Below are positions 25,225 to 37,555 of a stretch of 64,000 nucleotides of DNA, one piece after another (the stretch's first letter is position 1; each line of letters starts with the position of its first letter). The position numbers were made by a program, and so were the translations under genes. The DNA lies in the NCBI GenBank assembly GCA_018398805.1, contig JAGFBZ010001926.1:992001-1056000 (forward strand), read 5' to 3'. Under the pieces are notes generated by a model. The model saw nothing but the letters and a program-made list of their open reading frames with translations, was not told the origin of the DNA and ran no database searches. Origin of the DNA: Hirundichthys speculiger (Eukaryota > Chordata > Actinopteri > Beloniformes > Exocoetidae).

Positions 25225-25620
25225 TAAAACATTTCTGTTTAATTGCCATGGAGAATGTTAGATCATTGGCACATAAAATGGATGAGGTTGGAGTGCTGTG
25301 GGACTGTTGGGAGTTTCATACGATGCATTTCACCAAGATGTGGCTGCAGGTACACATTCTGGACTCGAACATCTCTCTATCGAACCGTCAGTATAGAGAG
25401 ATTACGAGGACTGCAAACAACTATCAGGTCTTGAAGGAAGAGTGATTGCTGAGCTTTGTAACAACAGATGACATGTTTCTGAAGGAGCATCGCTGCAGCC
25501 ACATCTTTAACTGCTGGAGTTTCTGTCCACATCATCTGTTTCCAGGCAGCGAACAAAACACCCCAATGTATTCTTGGTGACCTCTGGAGATTCCAGCCAT
25601 GCATTTCTCTCATTTTATCC
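25225..25620 (+). mobile_element. LINE (L2/CR1-like) endonuclease fragment
   Basis: Translation from 25248 gives MENVRSLAHKMDEVGVLWDC, then FHTMHFTKMWLQVHILDSNISL. This parallels the N-terminus of the apurinic-like endonuclease of fish non-LTR elements ('NVRSLxNKMDEL...MCFTETWLQxxIPDSNxSL'). The active-site Glu of the expected TETWL motif is lost (TKMWL), and the frame degenerates after VLKEE at 25445. Truncated at both sides, so a dead copy. Confidence 0.65.
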
Positions 25621-26685
25621 TACACTATTTCAGGTCTTTGTTCAGTTTCTAGTGAAACAACATGATTTCTCTTTGAATTTGTTCAGTTAAGATCAATCAG
25701 GTGGTTGGCTTTAGACATAAACTTAGATTGGACATCAGATGCCTATTCCAGATCAAACACGAAGTATGGTATTAAACAATAGTAAGGGTAGAAAGTTTGG
25801 ATTTGACAGATGACAGAGATGGGTTTCCATACTGATAGTTATATGTGCAACTCCACCACCAAACCTGTCCATCATCCAAGTATGGATTTTATCTGGTTAA
25901 AGGTAATTATCTCCTGAAATATCCTGATAATTTCACAAAAGGATGGACTGAGAATCTATCCATGCTGTTCCTGTATGCTGTCATTTGTGTTCACATTCAT
26001 GAAAAAAATAGAAATTAAATCAATAGTTTATGTTCAAAACAGTGTTGGAAGTTTTACATTGTAAATTTATTCCAGTTTTGGTGTAATTGTGCTAACTGTG
26101 GATCCACAGGATGAAATGAACAAAGTTCAGAATCCAGCAACTGGATCACTTCCTGGATTATGTAATAAATGTCAGATTATTATTCTGTACTGCTTTTACT
26201 TAAGAATGTTATGTGAGTTTGCAGTGTTATTGTATTTGTTTTATCTGTGTATTTATATGACAAATATGTACATACACACACTCACACTATTTCTAAACTC
26301 ACAGTAAAACAGCTCAAGCTCCTCTGCTCGAGCCAAAATATGATATAGCTTCTGCTGCTCTGTGAGCAGATATTTTCATTGTATGGATCAGTGGTCTCAC
26401 ACCGCCACAGCCTGGATGAATGTGTGTGTGGTCTGCTGGGTGGCAACATGCTTTATAGGGACTAGCAAGCATGGCTCAGTGGCACTGAGGTATATGTCGT
26501 AGCTATGGCAAGAGGACAAAATATGTGAGATCATGCTTACCTAACGGTTTTCATTGACAAAAAAGTAAAGCTACACGGACCGATCAGTGAAGTGTAAGCT
26601 CTTATTTTTCCTCAATACAAAGTCGTGTTGTTGTTTTGTTTGTAAAGTTTGGTCAGTGAAACTCTTCCTCAAAACATTGGAGGAG

Positions 26686-26754
26686 GGTGTCTGTTTGTTT
26701 TCTGTGTGTGGTTGTGTGTGTGTGGTTTTTGTGTGTGTGTGTGTGTGTGTGTGT
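26686..26754. repeat. (GT)n microsatellite
   Basis: Imperfect GT repeat, with a pure (GT)12 block at 26731-26754. The cysteine/valine-rich open frames across it are artefacts of the repeat. Confidence 0.9.
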
Positions 26755-27389
26755 ACTGCTCAGATGCCAGTTCCTCCACAGACCCCACATCACCCCGAGC
26801 TTCCAAGCTGTGAAAACATACTGGACGTTTGTTGGTTCTTTGTGGCTAATAAGGTGTCATTGTGTGGTTGAGCTGTCTGATACCCCATAGAGTCATTAAG
26901 ATGAATAGATCTAACACATGTATTACTCACACATGTGGGCATACATATGTGCACGTCCACACCCACAAAATCGGCCTTTCACGCCACAAAAGTCTACACT
27001 TTTCATGAGATAAGTGCAGAAATGGGCGGCCATTTACTGCATTCTCTCGGACAAAGTTAAGCTGTATTCTGCTACAGCAATCCTGACTTGTGCCACGATT
27101 AGAACCCCCAACATCAAAGCGCTCTGCTTTCAAAGGCTTTCTTTTTACAGCTAACTTCGGGAGTCCTGGCTCCTGTGTGCCCAGACAGCTTATAAAAGAC
27201 TGTTTTCATCATCACCTCCCAGTTCAACATCCCAAATCCTCTTGCACTGCCGCTGGACTTCAGCTATCAGGAAAAACCCTGATACCATGTCTGGACTTTT
27301 CTGAAGAATACGACATTATGAGACTATTGCTGAGGAAAAATCTTGTCATCCAACACTGCTGCTTGACCTTGTTAGTCTGGAGGGTTGAT

Positions 27390-27860
27390 TAGAGCCTATC
27401 TGGAGCAGCTCTTTGAAGACTGCACCTCTGTCTTTTCTCATCCTGTGCAGTTGATCCATCTTGGCGAGCTGGCACTGGACCCATTGCGGTTAGCCTTTAA
27501 TGGAGTGAACATGAATATTGCTGTCAATTGTGGGAGACTCATACATGTGGAGGACTGTGGTTTGTTATTTCAATAGATATGAGAGGGCTGATAGAGAAAC
27601 ACTGCCTTCTGAGGCTCGAGTAGAGAAAATAGACAGGTCTCTGCGGATCTGGCTCTGAGTCAGTACTTCTTGAGTGAGAGCCTGAGCTGTGTCTGCCTGG
27701 ATGTGACCTCAGGGAGGGGTAGTTAATGATGCTTTGAGGTCATTCATGCCTGGTGTGTCAAATTGCACGAGTCACTGATATACATTTGCCTTTATCGTGA
27801 CTTCCACTTTGCTTCATTCATGATTTGCCACATCTCCAGGCCCAGCAGAAGCAACGCACT
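27390..27860. promoter_or_regulatory. Candidate conserved non-coding block between macc1 and twist1
   Basis: This high-complexity stretch contrasts with the surrounding AT-rich DNA, for example GAGGTCATTCATGCCTGGTG and AATTGCACGAGTCACTGATA. No exon borders fit the 63-codon open frame at 27385-27576. Regulatory status is inference from texture and from the twist1 neighbourhood; no alignment was possible. Confidence 0.25.
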
Positions 27861-28439
27861 GTAAATTGGATTGAAGAACTGTCAGCCCTGTTAATCTCCT
27901 CTTCGTGCACTTGTACTTATTTTTTTCCTGACAGTCTGTAAGTGACTGATGAAGGTTTTCTCTTTATTAAAGATCAACACTGGAGGAGTTATCTTGTGAT
28001 GACATCATATTCTTGAGAAGCAGCTGTGTTTTCTCAGAGTTACTTCAGCAGCAGAGACTTGAACTCAATAGAGGAATCTGCCAAAAAAGAAATGACGCTG
28101 TAGGAAGAATGTACACGCTAGTTTATATGTTATTAGTTTTTAATATGTAATGATCTGTACAACTGGTTACTTAAGAGTATAAAGAGGCTGACCATGTCAT
28201 CACACTATCCCTCGCACAAGCTTGGTAGTAGCTGAGTCCGTTTTTATGCACAGTTAACACTCTGATGCAAAACAAACAATCATAAAACTCAATTGATCGT
28301 TACTAAGAAAGTGGGAAGACAATTAATTTCCACATGAAAACTATTAGAGAACACAAAAAGCAAATAATAATTGAGCAAATAAAAGAAAATATCACAACTT
28401 AATTTTCCATTTGTTGCATGTGATAAGATCGTTCCTGCT

Positions 28440-28612
28440 CTAAGACCTTCTACAACGAATGAAAAACGTTAAATAACGACAATGAGTTTCCCTTCGGAGG
28501 TTAATGAAGTATTTTTGAATTGAATTGAATTGAATTGAATTGAATTGAATTGAATTGAATTGAAATGAAATGAAATGAAATGAATTGAATTCAATCGAAC
28601 TGAATTGAATTA
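28440..28612 (+). mobile_element. Non-LTR element 3' tail with (GAATT)n repeat
   Basis: GACAATGAGTTTCCCTTCGGAGGTTAATGAAGTATTT matches the usual end of several fish LINE/SINE families ('AATTTCCCTCGGGATTAATAAAGTAT') and is followed directly by tandem GAATT units (about 28516-28560), then GAAAT units. The pentanucleotide array is therefore best explained as the tail repeat of the element, expanded after insertion. Confidence 0.55.
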
Positions 28613-30879
28613 AATTGTGTTACATGTGTCTCTAGTAACATAGAGATTCATGTGTTAAATGCATTTCTTGATTGAAAACAATAATATATAACTACTCTTT
28701 CCCGCTTATTAAATGCATTAAAGGTCAGAAAGGGACTTAATTACGCATATATGTTATGGGTGCCTCACATATTTCCAATACAAGTTTTTCCCCATATGTA
28801 TTTCCCTGTATTTTTGCCAAATTACCAAGATTATCCTACCAAAAAATAAAATAAATAAAAATACACCATAGGCCTTTTGTTAAATAAGGTAAGGTCCATG
28901 CTGAGGTTGAAAAATCAGCTGGCTCTTGCAGCTGCATGAAGAAGTTTATTGCAAATCTCCTTTCAAAAAAAGTTACCAAGGCAACCTCCAAAATAAGTTG
29001 TAACAAACCATGATCTTTCAAACCATCTAGCTATTTTGATTCCTAATCCTAGTGATTAAAATCGGTTGCTTGAACCTAACAAAAAAGTAGTGATGGCTAA
29101 TTTGAAGAAATGGGCCAGTGAAAAAGTGAATTAAACTGAAAGAATAAATGATTGAAAGAAAGGAAACTAAACTACAGCTATTTTATCTCAGTCTTGAAAC
29201 TGAGTCTTCTGTTTCTTTCCAACACCAATCTTGTATCTTGTTCACAAAAACAATCTTTACAATGATGTCTACTGTTTTTGCTGTCAATGTCTAACATTTA
29301 TGGGGTTCCATAAATGTGCCATATTTCAGAGTACTGACAAAGAACTTTTATATTAATCTATATCTGAGATATGCTATGCTCTTCTGCTGCCCATAGGGCT
29401 TCTTTTTTAAAGGACATTACAATGGAAAATATTCAACTTTATAAACCAACAGGCTATAGGACTGTAGGGCTTGGAGGACTAAAGTCCCTTTGATTCTCCA
29501 TGTTTATGAAATACAAAGTTAGCTGACCATTGGGACCATTGTAGGGCCAAAAGTCAACATATGTTAGCTGTTTTCCTATTTTTCTGTAGTGATCTTACCA
29601 CCATTCTGGAAGCAGTAAATATTCTAAGTTTTCTTGTTCAACCCAGAGCAGAATCCTCTGATAAAAGGTGCTTACTTAGGTAAGTCTGTGGATAATCATA
29701 GCCTACCAACACGTGATTAAGAAACAAGTATAACCTGATCATAGCAGTGCTGAATTTGTTGGTTTAACCTTTATTTTACCAGGCAGCATTAAAACCAACA
29801 TTAAAACAAATTCTTATTTACAATGTTGGCCTAGCAACTGCAGAAAGGACTTGTATGGGAGAGGGAGAAGAAAAATCAGCACACATTAAAGAACAACACA
29901 CATATAAATGAAGTCCTTAGACATTTTAAAAAATGTTTTCATGTTTATTTATGAGACATGTTTATTTACGTGTGTTTATTTTTAATTCAAGAGTGAGACA
30001 GTATAGGAGAGACCTTGCTGCCTGAGAAAATCAAAAAACAGTCCACTCCAGAGTCTGCTTGATTTGTCCATTCTGGGCTACTGTAGAATCATGATGGTGC
30101 GGCAAAAGGAAAAACCTGTATCCACTGTAAAAAAAAAAAAAAAAAAAAAAATAAAAAAAAAAGATAATCAGTAAAAGTTAATACAAACATAGAGTTCTCA
30201 TTTTCACAAGATTTTACACTTGTTGCAAAATAGTTGTGAATGTTTTATTGTGTTTCTTCCAAGAAGTATAACTTATATCCGCAAGTATAAGCAGTATATC
30301 ATCAGCTGAAATCTCTACTTATTTATTGTTGATGTAATTCTACGTAGTTAATATTCATTGCTGTTAAGAGAAGTTCAACTAAAAATGCTATTCATGGCAC
30401 ATGTATATGCAACAGTAAAAATTGTTTATAATTCCATTTTATTTTAAAGCAGCAGCTCATTAAACTGTCACATAAACACAAGATTTAAGTCTAGTAGGCT
30501 GTCCCTTCTATGCTGAGAGCACCGCAGAGCAGATGAGGGTGAACAGAGTAAAGACTTTCCTGCTTACCTGTGAGATCCAGCAGGTTGAGATTGGAGTGGA
30601 CTGATATCAGCACCATGGACAGAGCCCAATAGGTAATACACTCACCTTAAAGAGACGTGTGCTCCTCCCCCCCATCATCAACTCATTTTACACACATATG
30701 GAAGTTCCAAACTAACATTTAATCACCTTTGCTCTGCAGCGGAGTGGTCTAAAATGAATGGGCAAGTGTATTTGTCAACCAGTAAAATGTAATGCAATTT
30801 TTTTTGCCCTATTTGAATACAAATGTAGAAGGTTTGACTGAAACAGACACCGCTCAAGCTGCACTTAAACAAGTCTGTT
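28613..30879. other. Intergenic; degraded repeat near 29.76-29.87 kb
   Basis: No gene seen. TTTAACCTTTATTTTACCAGGCAGCATTAAAACC, with TTACAATGTTGGCCTAGCAAC after it, resembles the fish repeat that reads 'TTTAACCTTTATTTAACCAGG...ACAAGGGAGACCTGGCC' (about 29761-29870). An A-run lies at 30128-30162. Confidence 0.4.
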
Positions 30880-31110
30880 TTCCCCTCGGAACAATACCTC
30901 ACTCTGAGGCCTCCGCGGAGATGTAAATGGATGTTTCGTGGGTGTTGTGACCTGTGACCCTGAATGCCCCCTTGTTTCCTGAGCCAGATGCTGCTCCTGT
31001 GGACCACAGTCTTCTCAACCTAAACAAAGTAATCCTCCACTAAACAAGATGGATATTGTATCACCAGCCTTAGTTAATGCCAAAGAGCCAAACACACAGA
31101 GCCTTCCTCT
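30880..31110. promoter_or_regulatory. Candidate upstream regulatory block of twist1
   Basis: High-complexity sequence 0.6-0.8 kb upstream of the twist1 promoter, including GAGGCCTCCGCGGAGATGTA and CCTTAGTTAATGCCAAAGAG. It has no coding structure. The call rests on position and texture only. Confidence 0.25.
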
Positions 31111-31614
31111 TCTCATCTCTGAATGAAAGAAAAACACGCTTCCACTCCCTTTGTCAAAAATCTAAGATTGGGTCCCAACGTTCAGTGAAAGTCCACTTAG
31201 TTTAAGTATGGAAAACTACATTTAAACTCCACGCTGGTTACAAGAGGTGTGCCAAGATGTGATTTCTAGACTAATTAATTTTTAGACTGATTGGTTTTAA
31301 ACTGATGAAGAATGACAATGAGGAGCCTTTTCAATTATCTTAATGGGAATTCATTTCATTTTTGTTTCTAGATTAACGATTATCAACTTTTTCTGTTGAA
31401 TATGCCTGTGTAAAATGCATTCAGCAGCTCTTTTGTATAATATAAGTAATCGTAAGCAGTGATTTTGAATACAAAGTTGTTTTCATTTTATTTTCGGGAT
31501 AGTAGTATATAATAATCATATGAAATAGCGCCTCTAGTTATCTTTCTGTGCTCTGGCTCTGTATTGAGCGTGTCTAACGGTTCCTCGGAGGCTCCCTCCC
31601 CTCGCTTCACGTAA

Positions 31615-31845
31615 TTCATCCTCTTAACCAATCCCGCTCTTCCCCAAAAAGTTTACGCCATGCAGCCTATAAGAAGTGCCTAAGTTTCTCAAGTAACAGA
31701 AAGGACTTGTCCTCCCAGAAACCCATCTATGGATTCTTTGATGTCCTCACAGCCCAGCAGATCTTCAGGTGGACTAACTCCCTGACTTCATGAGAGGGGA
31801 ATAAAGTTCTGGACTCTCTCCGGCTCGCCGTCTACCCAGGTGGAG
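31615..31845 (+). promoter_or_regulatory. twist1: twist1 core promoter and 5' UTR
   Basis: A CCAAT box lies at 31628-31632 and a TATA-type box, TATAAG, at 31668-31673. The spacing is typical, placing the start of transcription near 31700 and leaving a 5' UTR of roughly 145 bases. No ATG occurs in frame before 31846; the in-frame GTG at 31840 is not preferred. Confidence 0.6.
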
Positions 31846-32352
31846 ATGTCTGAGGAAAATCTGGGGGACGAGTCGGGCAGCTCCCCTGTCTCTCCTGTGG
31901 ACAGCGCGAGCAACAGCGAGGGGGAGCTGGACAGACCGCCGAAGAGATGTGGGAGGAAGAGGAGACCGAGCAGGAAAAACGGGGAGGACTCAGATAGCCC
32001 TACCCCTGGGAAAAGGGGGAAGAAGTCCAGCAGCAGCAGCCCCCAGTCTTTCGAGGAGCTCCAGTCGCAGAGGGTCATGGCCAACGTCCGGGAGCGACAG
32101 AGGACGCAGTCCCTGAACGAGGCGTTCGCAGCCCTGCGGAAAATTATACCCACTTTGCCTTCGGACAAGCTCAGCAAAATACAGACCCTAAAACTGGCGG
32201 CCAGATACATCGACTTCCTCTGCCAGGTGCTGCAGAGCGACGAGCTGGACTCCAAGATGTCAAGTTGTAGTTATGTGGCTCACGAGAGGCTGAGCTACGC
32301 CTTCTCCGTCTGGAGGATGGAGGGCGCTTGGTCCATGTCAACATCTCACTAG
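31846..32352 (+). CDS. twist1: Twist1 bHLH transcription factor
   Basis: Intact 168-aa single-exon frame. The N-terminus is acidic and Ser-rich (ends of [20 protein letters not shown]), followed by two basic clusters of the nuclear-localisation type ([12 protein letters not shown] at about 33-44; GKRGKK at 55-60). The bHLH domain covers residues about 76-127: basic region [13 protein letters not shown], helix 1 [17 protein letters not shown], loop SDKLSK, helix 2 [19 protein letters not shown]. The C-terminal Twist box is [15 protein letters not shown] (149-163), ending STSH. RVMANV and SDELDSKM favour twist1 over twist2 (RILANV, SDEMDNKM), and the hdac9 neighbour supports this. The Gly-rich insert of mammalian TWIST1 is absent, as in fish. 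Twist dimerises with E proteins at E-boxes and directs mesoderm, neural-crest and skeletal development. Whether this is the 1a or 1b duplicate cannot be settled here. Confidence 0.95.
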   Translation: MSEENLGDESGSSPVSPVDSASNSEGELDRPPKRCGRKRRPSRKNGEDSDSPTPGKRGKKSSSSSPQSFEELQSQRVMANVRERQRTQSLNEAFAALRKIIPTLPSDKLSKIQTLKLAARYIDFLCQVLQSDELDSKMSSCSYVAHERLSYAFSVWRMEGAWSMSTSH

Positions 32353-33107
32353 CATCTGCTGGAGTTATGCCCCAAATGGTACGATTGATTCTTCAACCAA
32401 ATGCATGATCCAGGCTTGAAATGCGGAGATGAAATGTCAGAAATCATTCCGGTGTAATGCAGCCAGCTGTGGTTTGTATACAGAGTTTAGTGATAATAAA
32501 TGCCTTATCTAACCTACAGGTGACTGCTGAATCTACTTATCATATTCTGAAGGGACAGTCTGGAGTCCAATGCTGGATACATGGGATCAGTAAAACCAAA
32601 GACGACTGAAGCTCTGGGGGATCAGACTTTTTTTTTAGAGGCCCGACAGCCGTGCGTCAGCTACACGCACACCCCTATTCTGATGAGTTTTCATGTTGTT
32701 GACGACGAATGTTGAAAATATATTTTTTGTGTGTGTTTTTTTTAATCCTTTGTTTAATTCATGCCTTTGGACTTATTTCTGTGGGAGTCAAAGTGCATCA
32801 TTGAAGTCTCAGTTTTTGGTGTGTGCCTGTCAACTGGTGGTGAAGCTCACATTATAGGCTGACTCTGTGGATGTAACCTGTGCAACAAAAAAAAAATATT
32901 TTTCAGAATACATTTATTTATTTATTGGTGAAACGTGTTACATCCTGTGTCTGAAATGGAAAAAAAAAACATTCTTATTTTTTATTACCATTTCTTTTGT
33001 AAATGTTTGCATATTTTTTTGCATTAAAGAAAAAGACAACGGGAGGATTTTGGCTTTGTCTTTCTTTTCTTCTTATCCACGTGACTGACAGAGGAGGCAA
33101 AAATAAA
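32353..33107 (+). other. twist1: twist1 3' UTR with probable intron and non-coding exon 2
   Basis: Vertebrate twist1 genes have a second, non-coding exon. Here a donor is possible at CAAATG|GTACGA (32379), and a good acceptor, CTTATCTAACCTACAG, ends at 32519, giving a 141-nt intron with a TCTAAC branch-like motif. The donor is weak, so the exact 5' border is uncertain. Poly(A) signals: ATTAAA at 33023-33028 and AATAAA at 33102-33107. Confidence 0.5.
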
Positions 33108-34289
33108 ACTTAAAAAGTTAATATATCGAGTATATCACGTGGTTTATGCTTTCATCCCCATAGTTGACAATCACATAAGTTTAAAACATTGGCATTCACG
33201 AGGGAAAACAGATGGAACTATTATTGGCTCAAATAAAAGCGCCGGAGAAACACACACCAGAAAAAGAGAGAGAAAAAAAAACAGGGTTTCATAAGTTTTC
33301 CATTTCCGTTTTTTTTCTTCTTCTTTTTCTTTCATTCTTTCTGAAACTGATTCAGGAGAAGCCAGTGTTAACGCATAATTTAAATGCGAGTGACTTTTTA
33401 TTGCAGCAAAATAATGTGGTGCAGAAAAAACACGGTTTATATAAAATTGCGTTTTAATTAAAGATTTAAAAGCCTCTCCAGTTTCTCTCACACTGTCTCT
33501 TTCCTGGGTTTGTTTATAGTGGGATTAAAGTCTGTGCCTGAAGCTCACCATTATAAGCAAATAAGTTACACTGAGGTCATGTCAGCCTGCATGTGAGCAT
33601 GCAACAGTCTCCTTTCAGCTTCTATCTGAGCGAGTTTAGGGCTTTATTATTGCAGAGAGATCGTAGTAACAAAATTAAAACATTAACCAACAAAACGTTA
33701 AGTATAGCAGCAAGTCTCGCGTGAGCGCAACAGCCTTCTCTCGATAGATTTTCCCGATTATTGTCACTAAATAAATCTTTCATAGCCTCCTGTTATCGTG
33801 CTGTGATTGATCACTGTGATCTGGGAAAGTGTTTCTCGACGTCCAAATCAAAGTGTGTGCCCATTTGAAGGTGTGTAATTGGCCTGCGAGGCATGTATGG
33901 AATTCCCAGATGTCTATGAAATTTAAGAAGGCCGTGAAGGTGCAGGCTGCAGATCTGTACATGGAGCCTTTTCTCTCTCAGAGTCCCAACAATGCCTCTC
34001 GAGCACAATCAGGGCCTGCAGATCAACAAACAGCTGTTCTTGAAAGTTTTATAGATGTGTGTTTTCACTCAGATAAACAAACACATGAGATGTAGCGTGC
34101 TGGTGACTCGGAATTCAATTTTTCAAAAAAAGTTTTAAGTCAAATCCCTTACGCATTGTAAAAGCCTTAAATAAGTTTCCTTTCCCTTTTTTCAGAAGAG
34201 AGTAGTTGGCAATTGACACAATGCAGAGGCACAGAATGAAACCTATTTAGAACAGATGTTAGTATTTTTTTTTTTTTTTTTTTAGAAAA
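33108..34289. other. Intergenic downstream of twist1, no gene seen
   Basis: AT-rich, with two CACGTG-type sites (near 33080 and 33137). The open frames on both strands at 33.2-33.5 kb overlap each other in a TTC/GAA-rich tract and are not credible exons. Confidence 0.45.
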
Positions 34290-34700
34290 AAAGTCACGTG
34301 AAAGAGCAGATGTTCAGACTGAGCCTGGACTCGCCGTGCAGCGCATTTCTCTGCAGGGAGAGCTCGCAGCAGCTTTGCCTCCACGCAGGCGCTTCACGTG
34401 AAGCCGTGGACCTACATTCAGATAATCCAGGAGTAGTTTTATTATATTGGATTATTAAAGGGCTTCCTCCGGGGACTAACAGGGGACGCAAACGACTGCG
34501 CAGAGACTGAAAGGTAGGCCGTGAGAAGGAAGGGAGAGTCAGCCGCGTAGAGGACAGTCCGGGATGAAGGACTCGATGTTTGTTTGCGCTTAAATGAAAG
34601 ACAGGATGTTTTTTTTTAAAGCTTCCAACACGGACGGGCCTACTGCACTAAAGGTTAGACTGCGTGGAAACTGTGTGTGTGTGTGTGTGTGGGAGGGAGG
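34290..34700 (+). promoter_or_regulatory. CpG-enriched block with two E-boxes; possible non-coding first exon
   Basis: GC/CpG content rises sharply against the flanks (CTCGCCGTGCAGCGCATTTC, GGCGCTTCACGTGAAGCCGT). There are two CACGTG E-boxes at 34295-34300 and 34395-34400, exactly 100 bases apart, the second inside the palindrome TTCACGTGAA. A plus-strand donor-like site, CTGAAAG|GTAGGC, lies at 34514. This is compatible with a promoter plus first exon of a non-coding transcript or with an enhancer of twist1. Confidence 0.35.
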
Positions 34701-34714
34701 GAGGGTGAGGGTGG
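34671..34714. repeat. (GT)n and (GGGA)n simple repeat
   Basis: (GT)11 followed by GGGAGGGAGGGAGGG. Simple sequence at the edge of the CpG-enriched block. Confidence 0.85.
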
Positions 34715-35376
34715 GGGAGTACCTGAGGAACGAAGCGCATTTATCATCCAACCGTTTCCAAAAATGCAATGACGCACAAACCCGAATAACGCTGCACCAC
34801 TTCTGTTAGAACAGACACAGACACGGTCATCCAGCAGGAAAACTTTTTTTTTTTCAGTCGATTTCTTTCATTTGGAAAACGTTTTCACATCCACAAGTGA
34901 AAATCAAGACCCAATGCTTATTTGTTAAATCTATCCATTAAACTTGAAAGTTCAGTTTGAAGGAGAGGGTGCAGAAAATATTATTGTAATTACAATTAGA
35001 ATTGTAATTATAATTATAATTATAAACACCACAGACATTTTTAAGGTTTCCAAAATAAAATGTCAGGGTCAAGTTGACGCATCACGTCAAACAGGTAATT
35101 CATTAATCTGGTATAATCAGTTATCCGTAAATAATTACACTTTTTATGCTTTATACTGTCTTTTACACCACTATTTGGCTTTTCTTTTGCAATAGTAGAT
35201 GACCCGAAAAATGCATAGTCTAAATAAAAAAAAAAAAAAATTCAACAACCTATAAATAATTCAGCCTAAGAGTGTGCGTGTGTGTGGGAGTTAACAAATG
35301 AGTTGATTTCTGCATATAATAGGAAAAAGAAGCAGGTGCAGACTTAACAGTTTATTAACCTACAGATTTGCAACAA

Positions 35377-35465
35377 CAACAACAACAACAACAACAATAA
35401 TAATAATATTATTATTATTAATAACAATGGGGGGGGGGCAAAAACTTTTTTTTTTTTTTTTTACA
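35377..35465. repeat. (CAA)n / (TAA)n compound microsatellite with G and T runs
   Basis: CAACAACAACAACAACAACA passes into AATAATAATATTATTATTAT, then a G9 run and a T18 run. No coding content. Confidence 0.9.
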
Positions 35466-37555
35466 CCCAAACCCCAGTTTTACCTTAACCTCAAGCAGTG
35501 GCTCGGAGAGTAACTATTAAATCCAGGAGCAGCTGAGCTGCCATGGAGTCAAAACTGCACTTAAAGCAAAGAAACAGATGAGAGGCCAAACAGAAACAGA
35601 CAGCTATGCACTGCAGACCTCCTGCAGCTGGAATCTGCTCATTTGTTAATACATCAATAATATAGAACTTTGTTGCAAGGGTATGTCTTGTGATGCGCAT
35701 AAGAAAAAATGTTATCCATAATAAAAAAAAAAAAAATAAATACTGAAACTGAGTTAACTGAGTAATTACAGTTAAAACTGAGTACTGAAGTAATTCACTG
35801 GTCGCACTTCATGTCTAAACTTCTAAATTATAATACAAGCACAAAAGGACCAAATGGGTTAAAGAAGAGTTGCGCCTGAAATGCATTCAAGCTCACTTGG
35901 TTTGAAATGTTTGAAAGCATTTCAGAAGTTTGAAAGATTTTAATTAATCTTTCCAAAACACCATAAACTGAATATGTAATAAAATCTCATAAAACCTCAC
36001 TGATTGCAGAGTCATCAGCCGATAAGCAACTAATCAAAGTTACTGAAGTGCATGAAAACATTACACAAACCAGAAATGAATATGCTTGATCCCAGAGAGA
36101 CACTAATGCTGTTTCCTGACAGAGAAACGTTCTGACACCCCTCCCAGAAAGCTTCCATGTGTAAGCTCAGCTGCATTTGAAGTCCAAATAACACAGAGCC
36201 ACACCTGTGGTGCACTGACAAAATATATAATATAAAAAGGAATGATTGTATATTTGGCTTCAAAGGTCTTTTTTTTTTTTTTTTTTTTGCCAAATTAAGA
36301 ACAGAAATGTGTTTTTGTTGCTGTAACTGATTTGCTGATTACTTCCTCTGCTTTTGGACAAACTCAAAATGTATTACTTACCTCTTAGCTCCCAAAAACA
36401 TTTCGCATTTAGTTATTACTGTGACCATGGCAAGTATTGTCGAGAGGAAGACCAAAACATTTGCTATTAAATGAATCATTTCCAATCTTTAATAGAAACG
36501 CTAAATTGAAAGATCAGAAGGCTCTATAAAGCTTTTGTCTGAAATGCTGCATGGCCCCAGAGGCAAACAATCATACATAAAACTTGAAAGATTAAGTCTC
36601 TATATTCTTGGCGAAACGTATAGATAAAACAGATGAATCTATCTGGCCTCTAGAGAAAATGTTAAATGGGCAATTTTAAGTCTGCTTGAAGGCATCATGT
36701 CGAACAAATGAGAGATTTCATCTGTGAATATGAACCTGCAGGCATGTCAGTATTTCATCACGGAGGGAGGCATGCCGGCCATAAAGAATGATGCCATGAA
36801 TATGGCATGTGATCTCACTGCTTTCAGGATGTCCAAATGGCACGGTCAAAGCCAGTGCACCTTGTGTTTAACCTTTGTTCCAACTGATGTTTGCCACCCA
36901 GGCTGCAGACAGGACATGGATCACTGTATTTCAGGGCTGTACACAATGATGTCACAGACAGGAAAGGACTGGAAAAGGCTTGGCACCTTCAGCGCTTGGC
37001 CAGATCTCCATTGGCTCAGCAGAAATGCTGGAATAATAAACAGGCAATCAGAAGGCAGGGTGAGCGTACACAAAGGCACTGCAAAACTTTGCAGATAATA
37101 AAAGCAGATTTTTCACTTGAGGGGAATGATTATTTGTGCTCCTCAGTTGTCCATAAATAGAGGGCCCCTTACAGGAAGTATAAACATTCAGATGAAATGG
37201 AGGGCAGACGTAGTCCAACGGAGTGATTTCAAACATTCCTGTTTATGTTCAGTCAAGATCGGGTGTAACTGTAGCCTTGGTTTGAGCATGAAATACAAAG
37301 GATTATTTCCTGAGGAACGAAGGGGGAGAAAAAAAACGCAGGACGTGTTTGATGAGTTTCACTTGTAAAACTCATAAAATACATAAATCACTCCCCTAAA
37401 ATAATCCACAAACCCACTCTGCAAATATAAACCTGCTTACATCATAAGAACCCATACAATCTTAGATTTTTATCATGCAAATGTGTGTGGTGTTGCAACA
37501 TAACAGTTACTACCAACCTCAGATTTAACTAGCCTCCTTTTGCGTGTGACTTAGA
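35466..37555. other. Gene-free stretch; possible regulatory block at 36.72-37.0 kb
   Basis: No exon found on either strand. Most is AT-rich. From about 36720 to 37000 complexity rises (GAGGGAGGCATGCCGGCCAT, GCCATGAATATGGCATGTGA, the latter carrying the inverted pair GCCAT/ATGGC). The 124-codon open frame there lacks splice borders and homology. Confidence 0.3.

Noticed and set aside
26587..26890. Cys/Val-rich frames at 26.6-26.9 kb
   Set aside because: Translation of a (GT)n microsatellite.
31788..32255. 155-codon minus-strand open frame over twist1
   Set aside because: It mirrors the GC-rich twist1 coding sequence; Ser/Leu-rich product with no recognisable domain.
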